DNA of 64,000 nucleotides. Origin: Spirochaeta thermophila DSM 6192. Lineage in GTDB: Bacteria > Spirochaetota > Spirochaetia > Winmispirales > Winmispiraceae. This document shows, piece after piece, positions 44,501-53,165 of this stretch. A program made the translations under genes and the position numbers. Each line of letters starts with the position of its first letter. Position 1 is the first letter of the stretch. Where the stretch lies: positions 1,319,501 to 1,383,500 of the forward strand of contig NC_014484.1 in assembly GCF_000147075.1 (NCBI RefSeq), read 5' to 3'. Under the pieces are notes generated by a model, which did not search any database, was not told where the DNA came from, and worked only from the letters and a program-made list of their open reading frames with translations.

Positions 44501-45350
44501 CACCGTGGAGAAGGAAACCACCCGGAGGCGGGCCTCCCGCCCGAAGGTCGCCCGTCCGAGGGTGTGCATACCGGTATTCCCCGGGACCAACTGCGAGTAC
44601 GATTCGGCCGAGGCCTTCAGGCGTGCGGGCGCCGAGGTGGACGTGCTCGTCTTCAGGAATCTGACGCCCACCCACATCCACGAATCGCTCGAGGCCCTCG
44701 CCCGGAGCATCAGGAACGCCCAGATCCTCATGATCCCCGGCGGCTTCAGTGCAGGGGACGAACCGGAAGGCTCCGGGAAGTACATCGCCACGGTCTTCAG
44801 AAACGCCGTGGTGCGCGACGCCCTCGAGGATCTCATCCATCACCGGGACGGCCTCGTCCTGGGTATCTGCAACGGGTTCCAGGCCCTCATCAAGCTGGGA
44901 CTCGTCCCCTACGGTGAGATCCGTGACCTTGCGGAGGAGTCCCCCATCCTCACCTACAACACCTCCGGCCACCATGTAGCCCGATACGTCCGCACGCGTC
45001 TCGTCTCCCGCCTCTCCCCGTGGTTCCTCAAGGAGGAGCCGGGAGCCGTCCACGTGCTCCCGGTCTCCCATACCGAAGGAAGGTTCGTCGCGCGCGAAGA
45101 GGAGGCACGCCGTCTCCTCGAGCAAGGCCAGGTGGCGACCCAGTACGTGGATCCGGAGGGGAATCCCACCATGGACCCTCGATACAATCCCAATGGATCC
45201 GTCCTCGCCGTGGAGGGCCTCACGAGCCCCGACGGTCGCATCCTCGGCAAGATGGCCCACTCCGAACGAATACGGCCCGGAGTGGGGAAGAACATACCCG
45301 GCCACAAGGAAGAGCGCATCTTCGAGAGCGGGGTGGCCTATTTCCTGTGA
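41571..45350 (+). CDS. purL: Phosphoribosylformylglycinamidine synthase, single-chain PurL
   Basis: A 1259-residue large-type FGAM synthase converting FGAR, glutamine and ATP to FGAM. The N-domain begins RVFVEKRPEYDV. The synthase core has TYWSDHCRHTTF (about 223-234) and the HNHPTEIEPFGGAATC block; the C-terminal glutaminase domain holds the nucleophile Cys in LGICNGFQA (about 1098-1106) with later His/Glu. Fusion of synthetase and glutaminase removes the need for PurS and PurQ. No Shine-Dalgarno is seen; the message looks leaderless. First gene of the pur operon. Confidence 0.96.
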   Translation: MPQNRVERVFVEKRPEYDVRARHLFEDLVTTLHIRSLTGLRVIHRYDVEGVSPETFERALTGIFAEPPVDLVYREELPVTGGWTLPVELLPGQYDQRADSAVQCLRLLEPEATPTVRYATVYVFEGELSQAEKERIRSYLINPTDSREARLEKPSHLFEPVPDPPAHIPTIEGFISANEEDLLHLRKEMGLAMDLADLLHCQRFFKETAERNPTETEIRLLDTYWSDHCRHTTFLTEIAHLEIPQGPYAPLYQASYSTYHALRSEVYGSSLPPETLMDMATIGMKYLRKTGALADLDESPEVNACSIRIKVSTDGGEEDWLLMFKNETHNHPTEIEPFGGAATCLGGAIRDPLSGRAYVYQAMRVTGSGDPHSPIEETLPGKLPQIKITREAARGYSSYGNQVGLATGQVVELYHPGYVAKRMEIGAVLGAVRAEHVRREEPAPGDVVILVGGRTGRDGIGGATGSSKAHDEKAIEKAGTEVQKGNPPVERHLQRLFRRPEALRLIKRCNDMGAGGVSVSIGEIAPSVDIFLDRVPKKYAGLTATELALSESQERMAVVTSREDAEAFIRYADEENLEATVVAEVTDSGRLRMFWKGLTAVDLPRSFLATNGARRNTMVELPDPRPESSPLTFTCTEGEEGSILEAWKLRMGRLQSASQKGLQILFDSSIGAGTVLSPYGGAHEDTPVDAMVSLIPVPGRDVRTASIMAFGFNPEIGSWSPYHGAFYAVVESVCKVAATGGYWRNVRLSFQEYFPRPGSDPTRWGLPAAALLGAIHAQMSLGIPSIGGKDSMSGTYKDLDVPPTLVSFAVTTAPVDRVISPELKREGSKIYLIHTPTGDYDLPDITALMENLEFLAQRIGEGVVISATALRVDGIAGGLTRMTVGNRLGCVFVSEPRREDLFCPRYGSFLVEVPVDVPHAPFERHPHASCIAVTGGDAVVIGRERLSLEELLAVWTRPLEDVFPPHEREKGRSFPFHTVEKETTRRRASRPKVARPRVCIPVFPGTNCEYDSAEAFRRAGAEVDVLVFRNLTPTHIHESLEALARSIRNAQILMIPGGFSAGDEPEGSGKYIATVFRNAVVRDALEDLIHHRDGLVLGICNGFQALIKLGLVPYGEIRDLAEESPILTYNTSGHHVARYVRTRLVSRLSPWFLKEEPGAVHVLPVSHTEGRFVAREEEARRLLEQGQVATQYVDPEGNPTMDPRYNPNGSVLAVEGLTSPDGRILGKMAHSERIRPGVGKNIPGHKEERIFESGVAYFL

Positions 45351-45385
45351 TCCCCGCCCAAAACCCACCCCAGGAGGAGAGACGG

Positions 45386-45874
45386 ATGAAAGTCGCGATT
45401 CTCATGGGAAGCGCCTCTGACAAGGAGAAGATGAGGGGGGCGGCGAAGGCCCTCAACCTCTTCGGTGTGCCCTATGAGGCCAGGATCATCTCGGCCCACC
45501 GGGCGCCGGAGCTGTTGGAGCGGGAGGCGGCCCGTCTCGAGCGGGAAGGAGTGGAATGCTTCATCGCCGGGGCGGGACTCGCCGCCCATCTTCCGGGGGT
45601 GCTCGCATCGAAGACCGTCGTCCCGGTGATCGGCGTCCCCCTGAACGGCGCCCTGGGCGGGCTCGATGCCCTCCTCTCCATCGTGCAGATGCCCAAGAAC
45701 GTGCCGGTGGCCACCGTGGCCATCGACAACGCCTTCAACGCGGGGATCTTGGCGGTCCAGATACTCGCCCTCAAGTATCCGGAGCTCAGGGAACGCCTTA
45801 TTGACTACCGGACGAAAATGAAGGCAGAATTCGAGGAGCAGAACTCGCCCGTCGACCTGGAGGCCCAGGAGTGA
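45386..45874 (+). CDS. purE: N5-carboxyaminoimidazole ribonucleotide mutase PurE
   Basis: A 162-residue class I PurE from the ATG at 45386 (AGGAGGAG upstream). Family motifs are MGSASDKEKM, SAHRAPE, FIAGAGLAAHLPGV and VIGVPLNG. It isomerises N5-CAIR to CAIR, normally with PurK, which is not in this cluster; Asp in GSASD and Leu-rich IQMP block are typical. The stop overlaps purF by 4 nt (GTGA). Confidence 0.94.
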   Translation: MKVAILMGSASDKEKMRGAAKALNLFGVPYEARIISAHRAPELLEREAARLEREGVECFIAGAGLAAHLPGVLASKTVVPVIGVPLNGALGGLDALLSIVQMPKNVPVATVAIDNAFNAGILAVQILALKYPELRERLIDYRTKMKAEFEEQNSPVDLEAQE

Positions 45875-47301
45875 ACCCGAGGGACGATCACCCGCACGAG
45901 GAATGCGGAGTATTCGGGATCCGCATGGAAGAGGGGGCGGCCGCCCCACGGCTCGCCTACTACGGGATCTACGCCCTCCAGCATCGGGGGCAGGAGAGTG
46001 CGGGGATCGCCATGGTCCGTCCCGACGGGAGCATCGGGCTCCACAAGGGCATGGGACTGGTGGCCGAGGTCTTCAGTGAACAGACCCTCGCGGGGCTCGA
46101 AGGCCATGCGGCGATAGCTCACACCCGGTACTCCACCACGGGCTCCAGCACCCTGGAGAACGCCCAACCCCTTCTCGCCCAGTCCAAACTGGGCACCCTC
46201 GCCATCGCCCACAACGGGAACCTGGTGAACGCCGGTGTACTGCGAGATCTCCTCGAGGAGACCGGTACGGTCTTCCACACCACCAACGATTCCGAGGTCA
46301 TCCTCAACCTCATCTCACGACGGGCGCGGAAGGGCCTCGAGACGGCCCTCACCGAGACCCTCCAGGTGATCCAGGGATCCTATGCCATGGTCCTCCTCAC
46401 GCCCGAGTACCTCATAGGGGTGCGGGATCCCCGGGGGATACGGCCTCTCTGTCTCGGCGAGATCGAGGGAGGATACGTGCTCGCCTCCGAAAGCTGCTCC
46501 CTCGATGCAGTGGGGGCACGCCTCGTGAGGGACGTGGAACCGGGGGAGATCCTCATCATAGGGAAGGAGGGCGTGCGGAGTATCATGAGTACGGAGCGCA
46601 CCTTCCTCTCCACCTGTTCGTTCGAATACATCTACTTCTCACGACCCGATTCCATACTGGACGGCACGAGCGTATACCTCGCCCGCAAACAGGCGGGCCG
46701 CATCCTCTTCAGGGAAAGTCCGGTGGATGCGGACCTGGTGAGCGGTGTCCCTGACTCCGGTATCGTGGCGGCCGAGGGATGGTCCGAAGCCTCGGGGATG
46801 CCGTACGCGCAGACTCTCATCAAGAACAAGTACGTGGGAAGATCGTTCATCGCCCCGGCCCAGGAACTGAGGGAACGCACCGTACACGTGAAGCTCAACG
46901 TACTCAGGCCCAATGTGGCGGGCAAGAGGATCGTGCTCATCGACGACTCCATCGTGAGAGGCACCACGAGCAGTCGACTCGTCCAGATGCTCAGGGAGGC
47001 GGGGGCCCGCGAGGTGCACTTCCGCATCGCCTCCCCCCCGGTGCGGTACCCGTGCTACTTCGGGATCGACATCCCCACACGGGCGGAACTGGTGGCGGCC
47101 AACAAAGATCTCGAGGAGATACGAAAGATGTTGGGCGTGGATTCGCTCGCGTACCTGAGCGTGGAGGGCCTCATCGAAGCGATCGGGGGGAGGCACGACT
47201 ACTGTACCGGCTGTTTCACCGGAATGTACCCCCTCTCAGCGGCCATAGAACGAGGCAAGTACGTGATGGAGGAGTCCTCCCGCACCCCGCAGGGGCGGTG
47301 A
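45871..47301 (+). CDS. purF: Amidophosphoribosyltransferase PurF
   Basis: The committed step of purine synthesis, PRPP plus glutamine to phosphoribosylamine. The 476-residue product starts at a GTG; a short propeptide of about 11 residues precedes the catalytic Cys in EECGVFGI. The glutaminase domain has YYGIYALQHRGQESAG, and the PRPP motif is IVLIDDSIVRGTTS (about 352-365). Late cysteines (YCTGCFTGMY) fit the Fe-S-containing Bacillus-type PurF. Confidence 0.96.
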   Translation: MNPRDDHPHEECGVFGIRMEEGAAAPRLAYYGIYALQHRGQESAGIAMVRPDGSIGLHKGMGLVAEVFSEQTLAGLEGHAAIAHTRYSTTGSSTLENAQPLLAQSKLGTLAIAHNGNLVNAGVLRDLLEETGTVFHTTNDSEVILNLISRRARKGLETALTETLQVIQGSYAMVLLTPEYLIGVRDPRGIRPLCLGEIEGGYVLASESCSLDAVGARLVRDVEPGEILIIGKEGVRSIMSTERTFLSTCSFEYIYFSRPDSILDGTSVYLARKQAGRILFRESPVDADLVSGVPDSGIVAAEGWSEASGMPYAQTLIKNKYVGRSFIAPAQELRERTVHVKLNVLRPNVAGKRIVLIDDSIVRGTTSSRLVQMLREAGAREVHFRIASPPVRYPCYFGIDIPTRAELVAANKDLEEIRKMLGVDSLAYLSVEGLIEAIGGRHDYCTGCFTGMYPLSAAIERGKYVMEESSRTPQGR

Positions 47302-47350
47302 CCCCTGTCGGGAGGCCACACGAGACCATGAGAAAGGAGCCCCACGCGCC

Positions 47351-48367
47351 ATGGATACGAACAAGCCCGTGACCTACAGGGATGCAGGGGTCGACACAGA
47401 GGCTGCCCAGCACGCGGTACGACGGTACGCTGAGTCGGCGAAGACCACCTTCGGGCCGGAGGTCCTCGAAGGGATCGGCAGCTTCGCGGGGTTCTTCCAC
47501 CTCCGGGGCTACCGCGACCCTGTCCTCGTGGCGGGGACCGACGGGGTGGGGACTAAGCTGGAGATCGCCTTCGCCATGGATCGCTACGAGGCGGCGGGCG
47601 TGGATTGCGTGGCCATGTGTGTGAACGACATCCTGTGTCACGGCGCGCGCCCCCTCTTCTTCCTGGACTACCTCGCCTGCGGGAAACTCGAGCCTGAAAA
47701 GGCCGCCCGCCTCGTGGAGGGGGTGGCGGCGGGGTGCAGGGAGGCGGGGTGCGCGCTCATAGGCGGGGAGACGGCCGAGATGCCGGGATTCTACCCGCCT
47801 GGGGTATACGACATCGCGGGTTTCGCCGTGGGCGTGGTGGAGCGCGACCGCGTGCTCGACGGGAAGGCCGTACGGGAAGGCGACGCGCTCGTGGGGCTCG
47901 CCTCCAGTGGACTCCACAGCAACGGATTCTCGCTGGTACGGAAGCTCATCCCCGACTGGGAGGCGGCCTTCGAGGGACGGCCCATCGGTGAGCTACTCAC
48001 GGAGCCTACGAGGATCTACGTGAGACCCGTCCTGGAGGTGCTGGAGGAACGACCGGGTGTGATCCACGGTATGGCGCACATCACCGGCGGGGGATTTCCC
48101 GAGAACATACCACGCATGTTCAAAGACGACCTCACCGCCGTGATCGAGGAGGGGAGCTGGCCTGTTCCCCCGATCTTCCGCCACCTCGAATCGCTCGGCG
48201 TAGCGCACGAAGAGATGTTCCGCACCTTCAACATGGGAATCGGATTCGTCCTCGCGGTCGCCCCCAGGGAAGCTGAAACGATCATCGAGGTCTTCGGCGC
48301 AAAGGGGGTGCCGGCATGGAGGATCGGACGAGTATGGAAGGGAGCCAAGGGCGTATGTTTCGAGTAG
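47351..48367 (+). CDS. purM: Phosphoribosylformylglycinamidine cyclo-ligase PurM
   Basis: AIR synthetase of 338 residues converting FGAM to AIR. Conserved stretches are GTDGVGTKLEIA (about 56-67), CVNDILCHGARPLFFLDY, LIGGETAEMPGFY and HITGGGFPENIPR. GGAG sits upstream of the ATG. Its 3' end overlaps purN by 13 nt. Normal length. Confidence 0.96.
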   Translation: MDTNKPVTYRDAGVDTEAAQHAVRRYAESAKTTFGPEVLEGIGSFAGFFHLRGYRDPVLVAGTDGVGTKLEIAFAMDRYEAAGVDCVAMCVNDILCHGARPLFFLDYLACGKLEPEKAARLVEGVAAGCREAGCALIGGETAEMPGFYPPGVYDIAGFAVGVVERDRVLDGKAVREGDALVGLASSGLHSNGFSLVRKLIPDWEAAFEGRPIGELLTEPTRIYVRPVLEVLEERPGVIHGMAHITGGGFPENIPRMFKDDLTAVIEEGSWPVPPIFRHLESLGVAHEEMFRTFNMGIGFVLAVAPREAETIIEVFGAKGVPAWRIGRVWKGAKGVCFE

Positions 48368-48960
48368 CAGTCCTCGTCTCAGGAAACGGGACCAACCTCC
48401 AACACCTCATCGATGCCTCAGAAGGAGGGAGACTCCCCATACGCATAGAGAAGGTGATCGCCGACAGACCCGCCTATGCGCTGGAGAGGGCGCAAAAAGC
48501 CGGTATTCCGGCTGTACTCGTCTCCCGGAGCGCACACAGGGAGAGGCTCTCCGACGCCATCCTCGAGGAACTCGGCGAAGACCTCAACCTCGTCGTACTC
48601 GCGGGCTTTCTCTCGATCCTGAAGGGGCGCATCCTGGAGGTCTATCGGAACCGCATCATCAACCTCCACCCCGCCCTCGTCCCCGCCTTCTGCGGGCCCG
48701 GCATGTATGGGCTCAAAGTCCACAAAGCAGTCATAGACTACGGAGTGAAGGTCTCCGGGTGTACGGTGCACATCGTGGACGAGGGCACCGACACCGGGCC
48801 CATCGTCCTCCAGCGGGTGGTCCCGGTCTATCCCGACGACACACCGGAGACCCTTCAGGAGCGCATCCACCAGGAGGAGTACAAGGCCCTCGAGGAGGCG
48901 GTGCGCCTCTTCGCCGAAGGAAGGATAAAAGTGGAAGGAAGGAAGGTGTACCTGCTATGA
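48355..48960 (+). CDS. purN: GAR formyltransferase PurN
   Basis: A 201-residue 10-formyl-THF-dependent transferase acting on GAR. It starts at the ATG at 48355 inside the purM end (MFRVAVLVSGNGTNLQ). The catalytic Asn-His-Asp set is seen in NLHPALVPAF and in VHIVDEGTDTGPI. In NLHPALVPAFCGPGMYG the usual LLPSF reads LVPAF, a mild variant. The stop overlaps purD by 4 nt. Confidence 0.94.
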   Translation: MFRVAVLVSGNGTNLQHLIDASEGGRLPIRIEKVIADRPAYALERAQKAGIPAVLVSRSAHRERLSDAILEELGEDLNLVVLAGFLSILKGRILEVYRNRIINLHPALVPAFCGPGMYGLKVHKAVIDYGVKVSGCTVHIVDEGTDTGPIVLQRVVPVYPDDTPETLQERIHQEEYKALEEAVRLFAEGRIKVEGRKVYLL

Positions 48961-50201
48961 AGGTGATGGTGATAGGAAGCGGCGGACGCGAACACGCCCT
49001 CGCATGGAAGTTCGCACAGTCGAGCCAGGTCGACGAGGTGCTCTGCGTCCCGGGAAACGGAGGAACGGCCCGCATGGAGAAGGCTCGGAATCTTTCCCTT
49101 CTCACCTTCGAAGAGATGGTCGCAAAGGCGGAGGAGGAAGGGGTGGGACTGGTGATGGTGGGACCCGAGACCCCGCTCGTGGAAGGGGTGGCAGACCGGT
49201 TCCAGAAGGTTGGCATCCCTGTGATAGGGCCACCGGCCTCGAGCGCACGACTCGAGGGGAGCAAGGCCTTTGCGAAAGAGTTCATGCGGAGGTACGGGGT
49301 GGCCACCGCTGACTACCTCATCACCGATTCCCTCCCCGAGGCCCTCGGGTTCGCCCAAAGGAGCGACTACCCCCTCGTGATAAAGGCAGATGGTCTTGCG
49401 GCCGGCAAGGGGGTGACCATCGTGCAAAGCAGGGAGGAGGCGGAGAGGATCCTACGCGCCTACATGGAGGAGCGGATCTTCGGCGAGGCCGGCACCACGG
49501 TGGTGCTCGAGGAATTCCTCGAAGGGGTGGAGGCATCCATCCTCTCCATCACCGACGGCACCACCATCATACCCTTCCTGTCGGCGAAGGATCACAAACC
49601 CATCGGCGAGGGGAACACCGGCCCCAATACCGGCGGCATGGGAGTGATCGCCCCCAACCCCGCTGTCACGGAGGAGATCTTCGAAGATTTCAAGCGTTCA
49701 GTCATGCACCCCACCCTCGAGGGAATTCAGAAAGAGGGATGGGACTTCAGGGGTATCATCTTCTTCGGGCTCATGATCACCTCGAAGGGGGTGAAACTAC
49801 TGGAATACAATGTGCGCTTCGGCGACCCCGAGACCCAGGCCCTCCTTCCCATGCTCACCACCGATCTCGTCGACCTCTCCCTGGCCTGCTGGGAACGGGC
49901 GCTCACCCACGTGCGACTCTCGTGGGAAGCCGCCTGTTCGTGCTGTGTGGTGGCCGCCTCGGGCGGATATCCCGGCCCATACGAGAAAGGCTACCCCATC
50001 CACGGCCTCGATCACGTGGAGCACACGGTCTTCATCGCAGGGGCCGAGGAACGGGAGGGAGTACTGTACACCTCGGGGGGAAGGGTCCTCGCGGTCACCG
50101 CCACGGGTGCCACACTCGGGGAGGCCAGGGAGAAGGCCTACCGGGATATGGAAAAGATCTCCTTCACCGGTATGTACTACCGGAAGGACATAGGCATATA
50201 G
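48957..50201 (+). CDS. purD: Phosphoribosylamine-glycine ligase PurD
   Basis: GAR synthetase of 414 residues, ATP-grasp fold. Landmarks are MVIGSGGREHALAWK (4-18), LVIKADGLAAGKGV (about 139-152), PFLSAKDHKPIGEGNTGPNTGGMG and YNVRFGDPETQ. It is the last gene of the operon; purH, purB, purC and purK are not in the window. A strong hairpin terminator follows 33 nt downstream. Confidence 0.96.
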   Translation: MKVMVIGSGGREHALAWKFAQSSQVDEVLCVPGNGGTARMEKARNLSLLTFEEMVAKAEEEGVGLVMVGPETPLVEGVADRFQKVGIPVIGPPASSARLEGSKAFAKEFMRRYGVATADYLITDSLPEALGFAQRSDYPLVIKADGLAAGKGVTIVQSREEAERILRAYMEERIFGEAGTTVVLEEFLEGVEASILSITDGTTIIPFLSAKDHKPIGEGNTGPNTGGMGVIAPNPAVTEEIFEDFKRSVMHPTLEGIQKEGWDFRGIIFFGLMITSKGVKLLEYNVRFGDPETQALLPMLTTDLVDLSLACWERALTHVRLSWEAACSCCVVAASGGYPGPYEKGYPIHGLDHVEHTVFIAGAEEREGVLYTSGGRVLAVTATGATLGEAREKAYRDMEKISFTGMYYRKDIGI

Positions 50202-50234
50202 GGCCGCTCCCGGCCTGCCCCATCGGGATCGAAA

Positions 50235-50262
50235 GAGAAGAGGGCCTTTCGGCCCTCTTCTC
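50235..50262. terminator. Bidirectional terminator between purD and nfnB
   Basis: A 12-bp perfect stem, GAGAAGAGGGCC, with a TTTC loop. It lies between convergent genes 33 nt after purD and 7 nt after nfnB. The A/G-rich left flank (GAAA) gives T's on the minus strand; the plus side has CTCC only. Confidence 0.8.
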
Positions 50263-50269
50263 CAACTAT

Positions 50270-51811
50270 TCACGAGGTTCCTGCCTCTTTCGGGGGCGGT
50301 AGTTCCCCTGAGAGGAGAAGGTGAATACTCCGTGCCGCCTTCCTTCCGGCTCCCATGGCCTCGATCACCGTAGCCGCACCGGTGACCACGTCGCCTCCCG
50401 CAAAGATGCGGGGGTGACTGGTACGGAGGTGTTCGTCCACTACGATGGTCCCCCGCTCGCTCACCGCCACCTCGGGCATGGTCTTCCGTATGAGGGGATG
50501 CGGTACGCTCCCGAGGGCGAAGATCACGGTATCCACCTCTATGGAGTGCTCGCTCCCCTCTATGGGTACCGGTCGGGGACGTCCGGATGCATCCGGTTCC
50601 CCCAGTCGGTAGGAAAGACACTCGACGGCCCGCACCTTCCCTTCCCCGTCTCCCATGATACGCTTCACGTTGGTGAGGAATCTGAACTCCACACCCTCTT
50701 CCATGGCGTGGATCACCTCCTCCCGCCGTGCAGGCATCTCCTTCTCGGTCCGCCTGTAGATCACGATCACCTCTTCGGCCCCTACCCGAAGGGCCATCCT
50801 CGCCGCATCCATGGCCACATTCCCGCCACCGATCACGGCCACCCGCCTCGAAGGCAAGATGGGGGTATCAGCGCGTTCCCTGTCGTAGGCCTTCATGAGG
50901 TTGGTCCGGGTCAGATACTCGTTGGCCGAGTAGACACCCACGAGGTCCTCCCCCTCTATGCCCATGAACTTGGGAAGCCCCGCCCCTGCGGAGATGAACA
51001 CGACATCGAACCCGTCTTCCTCGAGGAGCTGGGTGAGCGTACGCGTCTTACCCACCAGGAAGTCGTAGACGAACTCCACCCCGAGATCTTCGAGGTGACG
51101 TATCTCGTCCTCCACGAGGCGCTTGGGCAACCTGAACTCCGGGATACCGTAGACCATCACCCCCCCCGCCTTGGGGAAGGCCTCGAAGATCACCACCGTG
51201 TGTCCCTCTCTCCGCAGGTCCACCGCCGCGGTGAGTCCCGCAGGCCCGCTCCCTATGATCGCCACTTTCTTTCCCGAATCGGGCTTTACGGGAGGGAGGG
51301 TATAGAGTCCATGTTCCCTCTCCCAGTCGGCGACAAACCGCTCGAGCCTCCCGATGGAGACCGCCTTGAGCGGGTCCTTCAGCGCCTTGCCCACCGTGCA
51401 GGCCTCCTGGCACTGTTTTTCCTGAGGACACACCCTCCCGCAGATGGAGGGAAGGAGGTTCGTCTCCTTGATGATGTCGACGCTCTCTTTGTACTCCCCT
51501 TCCACGATCTTCCGTATGAAAGCGGGAATGTTGATGGACACCGGACATCCCGCTATACAGGGCGCGTTCTTGCACTGGAGGCACCGAAGGGCCTCCACCT
51601 TGGCCTGGGTCTCGGTGTATCCGAGGGTCACCTCGTCCACACGACGACTGCGCACCACCGGATCGAGCTCGGGCATGGGCTGGGGTGGAATCGCGAGCCG
51701 CTCCTTGTTCCGGAGGGTCCTTCCCTCGAGGTCGGAGAGAAGCTCCCTCGCCCTCCGGTCGAGTTCTTCCTTCGAGTAGAGGACATCGTCGGAGATATGC
51801 CTGTGTTCCAT
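50270..51811 (-). CDS. nfnB: NfnB-like NADP-dependent oxidoreductase (GltA type)
   Basis: A 513-residue flavoprotein related to the glutamate synthase small subunit. N-terminal Fe-S cysteines occur in CLQCKNAPCIAGCPV and CGRVCPQEKQCQEAC; FAD and NAD(P) sites are IGSGPAGLTAA and VIGGGNVAMDAAR. The ATG at 51811 shares one base with the nfnA stop. A GltA-like protein directly behind a SudB/PyrK-like FAD protein, without a GltB large subunit, is the arrangement of NfnAB, the electron-bifurcating NADH-dependent ferredoxin:NADP oxidoreductase. Sulfide dehydrogenase (SudAB) is an alternative reading. Confidence 0.85.
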   Translation of the reverse strand: MEHRHISDDVLYSKEELDRRARELLSDLEGRTLRNKERLAIPPQPMPELDPVVRSRRVDEVTLGYTETQAKVEALRCLQCKNAPCIAGCPVSINIPAFIRKIVEGEYKESVDIIKETNLLPSICGRVCPQEKQCQEACTVGKALKDPLKAVSIGRLERFVADWEREHGLYTLPPVKPDSGKKVAIIGSGPAGLTAAVDLRREGHTVVIFEAFPKAGGVMVYGIPEFRLPKRLVEDEIRHLEDLGVEFVYDFLVGKTRTLTQLLEEDGFDVVFISAGAGLPKFMGIEGEDLVGVYSANEYLTRTNLMKAYDRERADTPILPSRRVAVIGGGNVAMDAARMALRVGAEEVIVIYRRTEKEMPARREEVIHAMEEGVEFRFLTNVKRIMGDGEGKVRAVECLSYRLGEPDASGRPRPVPIEGSEHSIEVDTVIFALGSVPHPLIRKTMPEVAVSERGTIVVDEHLRTSHPRIFAGGDVVTGAATVIEAMGAGRKAARSIHLLLSGELPPPKEAGTS

Positions 51812-52662
51812 CACTCCCCTCTCCTTTCGTTTCCCACGAGCTCGAGCTTGCAGCGGTGGTCCTTCTCCTGCTCCATGGGGCGATAGGCGGCAAGGCGCCT
51901 CATCATGCCATCGAAGTCCACAAGGTGACCGTCGAACTCGGGGCCGTCCACACACACGAACTTGATCTCGTCTCCCACCTTCACCCTGCACCCGCCGCAC
52001 ATCCCTGTGCCGTCCACCATTATGGTATTGAGCGACACCACGGTCTTTATACCGAACGATCTCGTGGTCTCGGCACAGAACTTCATCATGATGGGAGGCC
52101 CTATCGCCACCACCTCGTTCACATCTCCCTGTTCACAGAGCTCCTTGAGCGGTTCCGTCACCAGGGCTTTCCTCCCATACGAACCGTCATCCGTGCACAC
52201 GATGAGCTCATCCGAGACGCTCCGCATCTCGTCTTCCAGTATGATGAGATCCTTCGTGCGGGCTCCGATGATGGAGATGACCCTGTTTCCCTTCCGCCGG
52301 AAGGCCCTCGCGATGGGATGGAGCGGTGCTGTTCCGATCCCTCCTCCTACACACACCACGGTGCCCACCTTCTCTATGTCCGTGGGATTACCCAGCGGTC
52401 CGAGCACGTGGGCGATCCCCTCACCCTCCTGTCTCAGAGAGAGCATCCGGGTGGTCTTCCCCACCACCTGAACGATGAGGGTGATGGTACCCGCCTCCGG
52501 ATCCCAGTCCGCCACGCTCAAGGGAATCCGTTCCGAAAACTCGTCCTCGAGTTGGATGACCACGAACTGTCCGGGTCTGTGGGCCTTCGCCACGTGGGGG
52601 GCCTCCACCACGAACTGAAACACGTTCTCGGAAAGTTGCCGCTTGCGAACGATTCTCCTCAT
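51811..52662 (-). CDS. nfnA: NfnA-like FAD/[2Fe-2S] subunit
   Basis: A 283-residue ferredoxin-NADP reductase-type protein. The FAD motif is RIPLSVAD (about 45-52), the nucleotide-binding motif VCVGGGIGTAPLHPI (about 102-116), and the [2Fe-2S] cysteines lie in MCGGCRVKV and FVCVDGPEFDGH. AGGAG precedes the ATG. It pairs with NfnB; the two together oxidise NADH and reduced ferredoxin to make two NADPH, or the reverse. Confidence 0.87.
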   Translation of the reverse strand: MRRIVRKRQLSENVFQFVVEAPHVAKAHRPGQFVVIQLEDEFSERIPLSVADWDPEAGTITLIVQVVGKTTRMLSLRQEGEGIAHVLGPLGNPTDIEKVGTVVCVGGGIGTAPLHPIARAFRRKGNRVISIIGARTKDLIILEDEMRSVSDELIVCTDDGSYGRKALVTEPLKELCEQGDVNEVVAIGPPIMMKFCAETTRSFGIKTVVSLNTIMVDGTGMCGGCRVKVGDEIKFVCVDGPEFDGHLVDFDGMMRRLAAYRPMEQEKDHRCKLELVGNERRGE

Positions 52663-52689
52663 CCACTACTCCTGCGGAGGTGATATATC

Positions 52690-52717
52690 AGTATAATCAA
52701 AATAACAAAAAAGACAA
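52690..52717 (-). promoter_or_regulatory. nfnAB promoter
   Basis: On the minus strand TTGTCT (52712-52717), a T-rich 16-nt spacer and TATACT (52690-52695), about 28 nt before nfnA. Confidence 0.7.
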
Positions 52718-52793
52718 GCATCGTCTCTTTCCCTGGAATCCCGGAGCTTGCATATCAGCAGTGGATGGACTAGGCTCTTAATAGGGAGACCAC

Positions 52794-53165
52794 ATGATGC
52801 CATCGAGAAAAAAAATCGTCTATCTCTTCAAACACAAAAGTCTTATGAGAGACAAGGTGGAGGAGGAACTCGCCTTCCTCCGCTACTCCATGGAGGCCCT
52901 CGAGCGCATCCTCGTGTTGTATCAGGACTTTCTCATAGAGGCACCGCATCTCTCACAGGACGAGATCGAGGAAGAGTCCGCCCACCTCCAGGAAGAGCTC
53001 TCCACCTACAACATCGACTTCCTCGCCCATGAAGCCGTGAGGAGCATCGAGCAGATCTCCTCATACACCTCCCATCTCTGCGAGATCTACCGTCTCACGC
53101 TCTCGCGACTTCTCAAGAAAAAGCAGTTCGGAGAGCGGCTCCTCCATGTGCGTAAGACCCGGTAG
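52794..53165 (+). CDS. Small coiled-coil protein, unknown
   Basis: A 123-residue, largely helical, charged protein (EEELAFLRYSMEALERIL and later helices), without signal peptide or membrane segment. GGGAG sits before a double ATG. Its last 105 nt overlap the 3' end of aat on the other strand. No family recognised. It may be a spirochaete-specific cytoplasmic protein. Confidence 0.6.
   Translation: MMPSRKKIVYLFKHKSLMRDKVEEELAFLRYSMEALERILVLYQDFLIEAPHLSQDEIEEESAHLQEELSTYNIDFLAHEAVRSIEQISSYTSHLCEIYRLTLSRLLKKKQFGERLLHVRKTR

Noticed and set aside
50270-51811. Glutamate synthase small subunit as the name for this gene
   Set aside because: No large subunit is adjacent, and the gene is coupled to an NfnA/SudB-like FAD protein, so the Nfn reading fits better.
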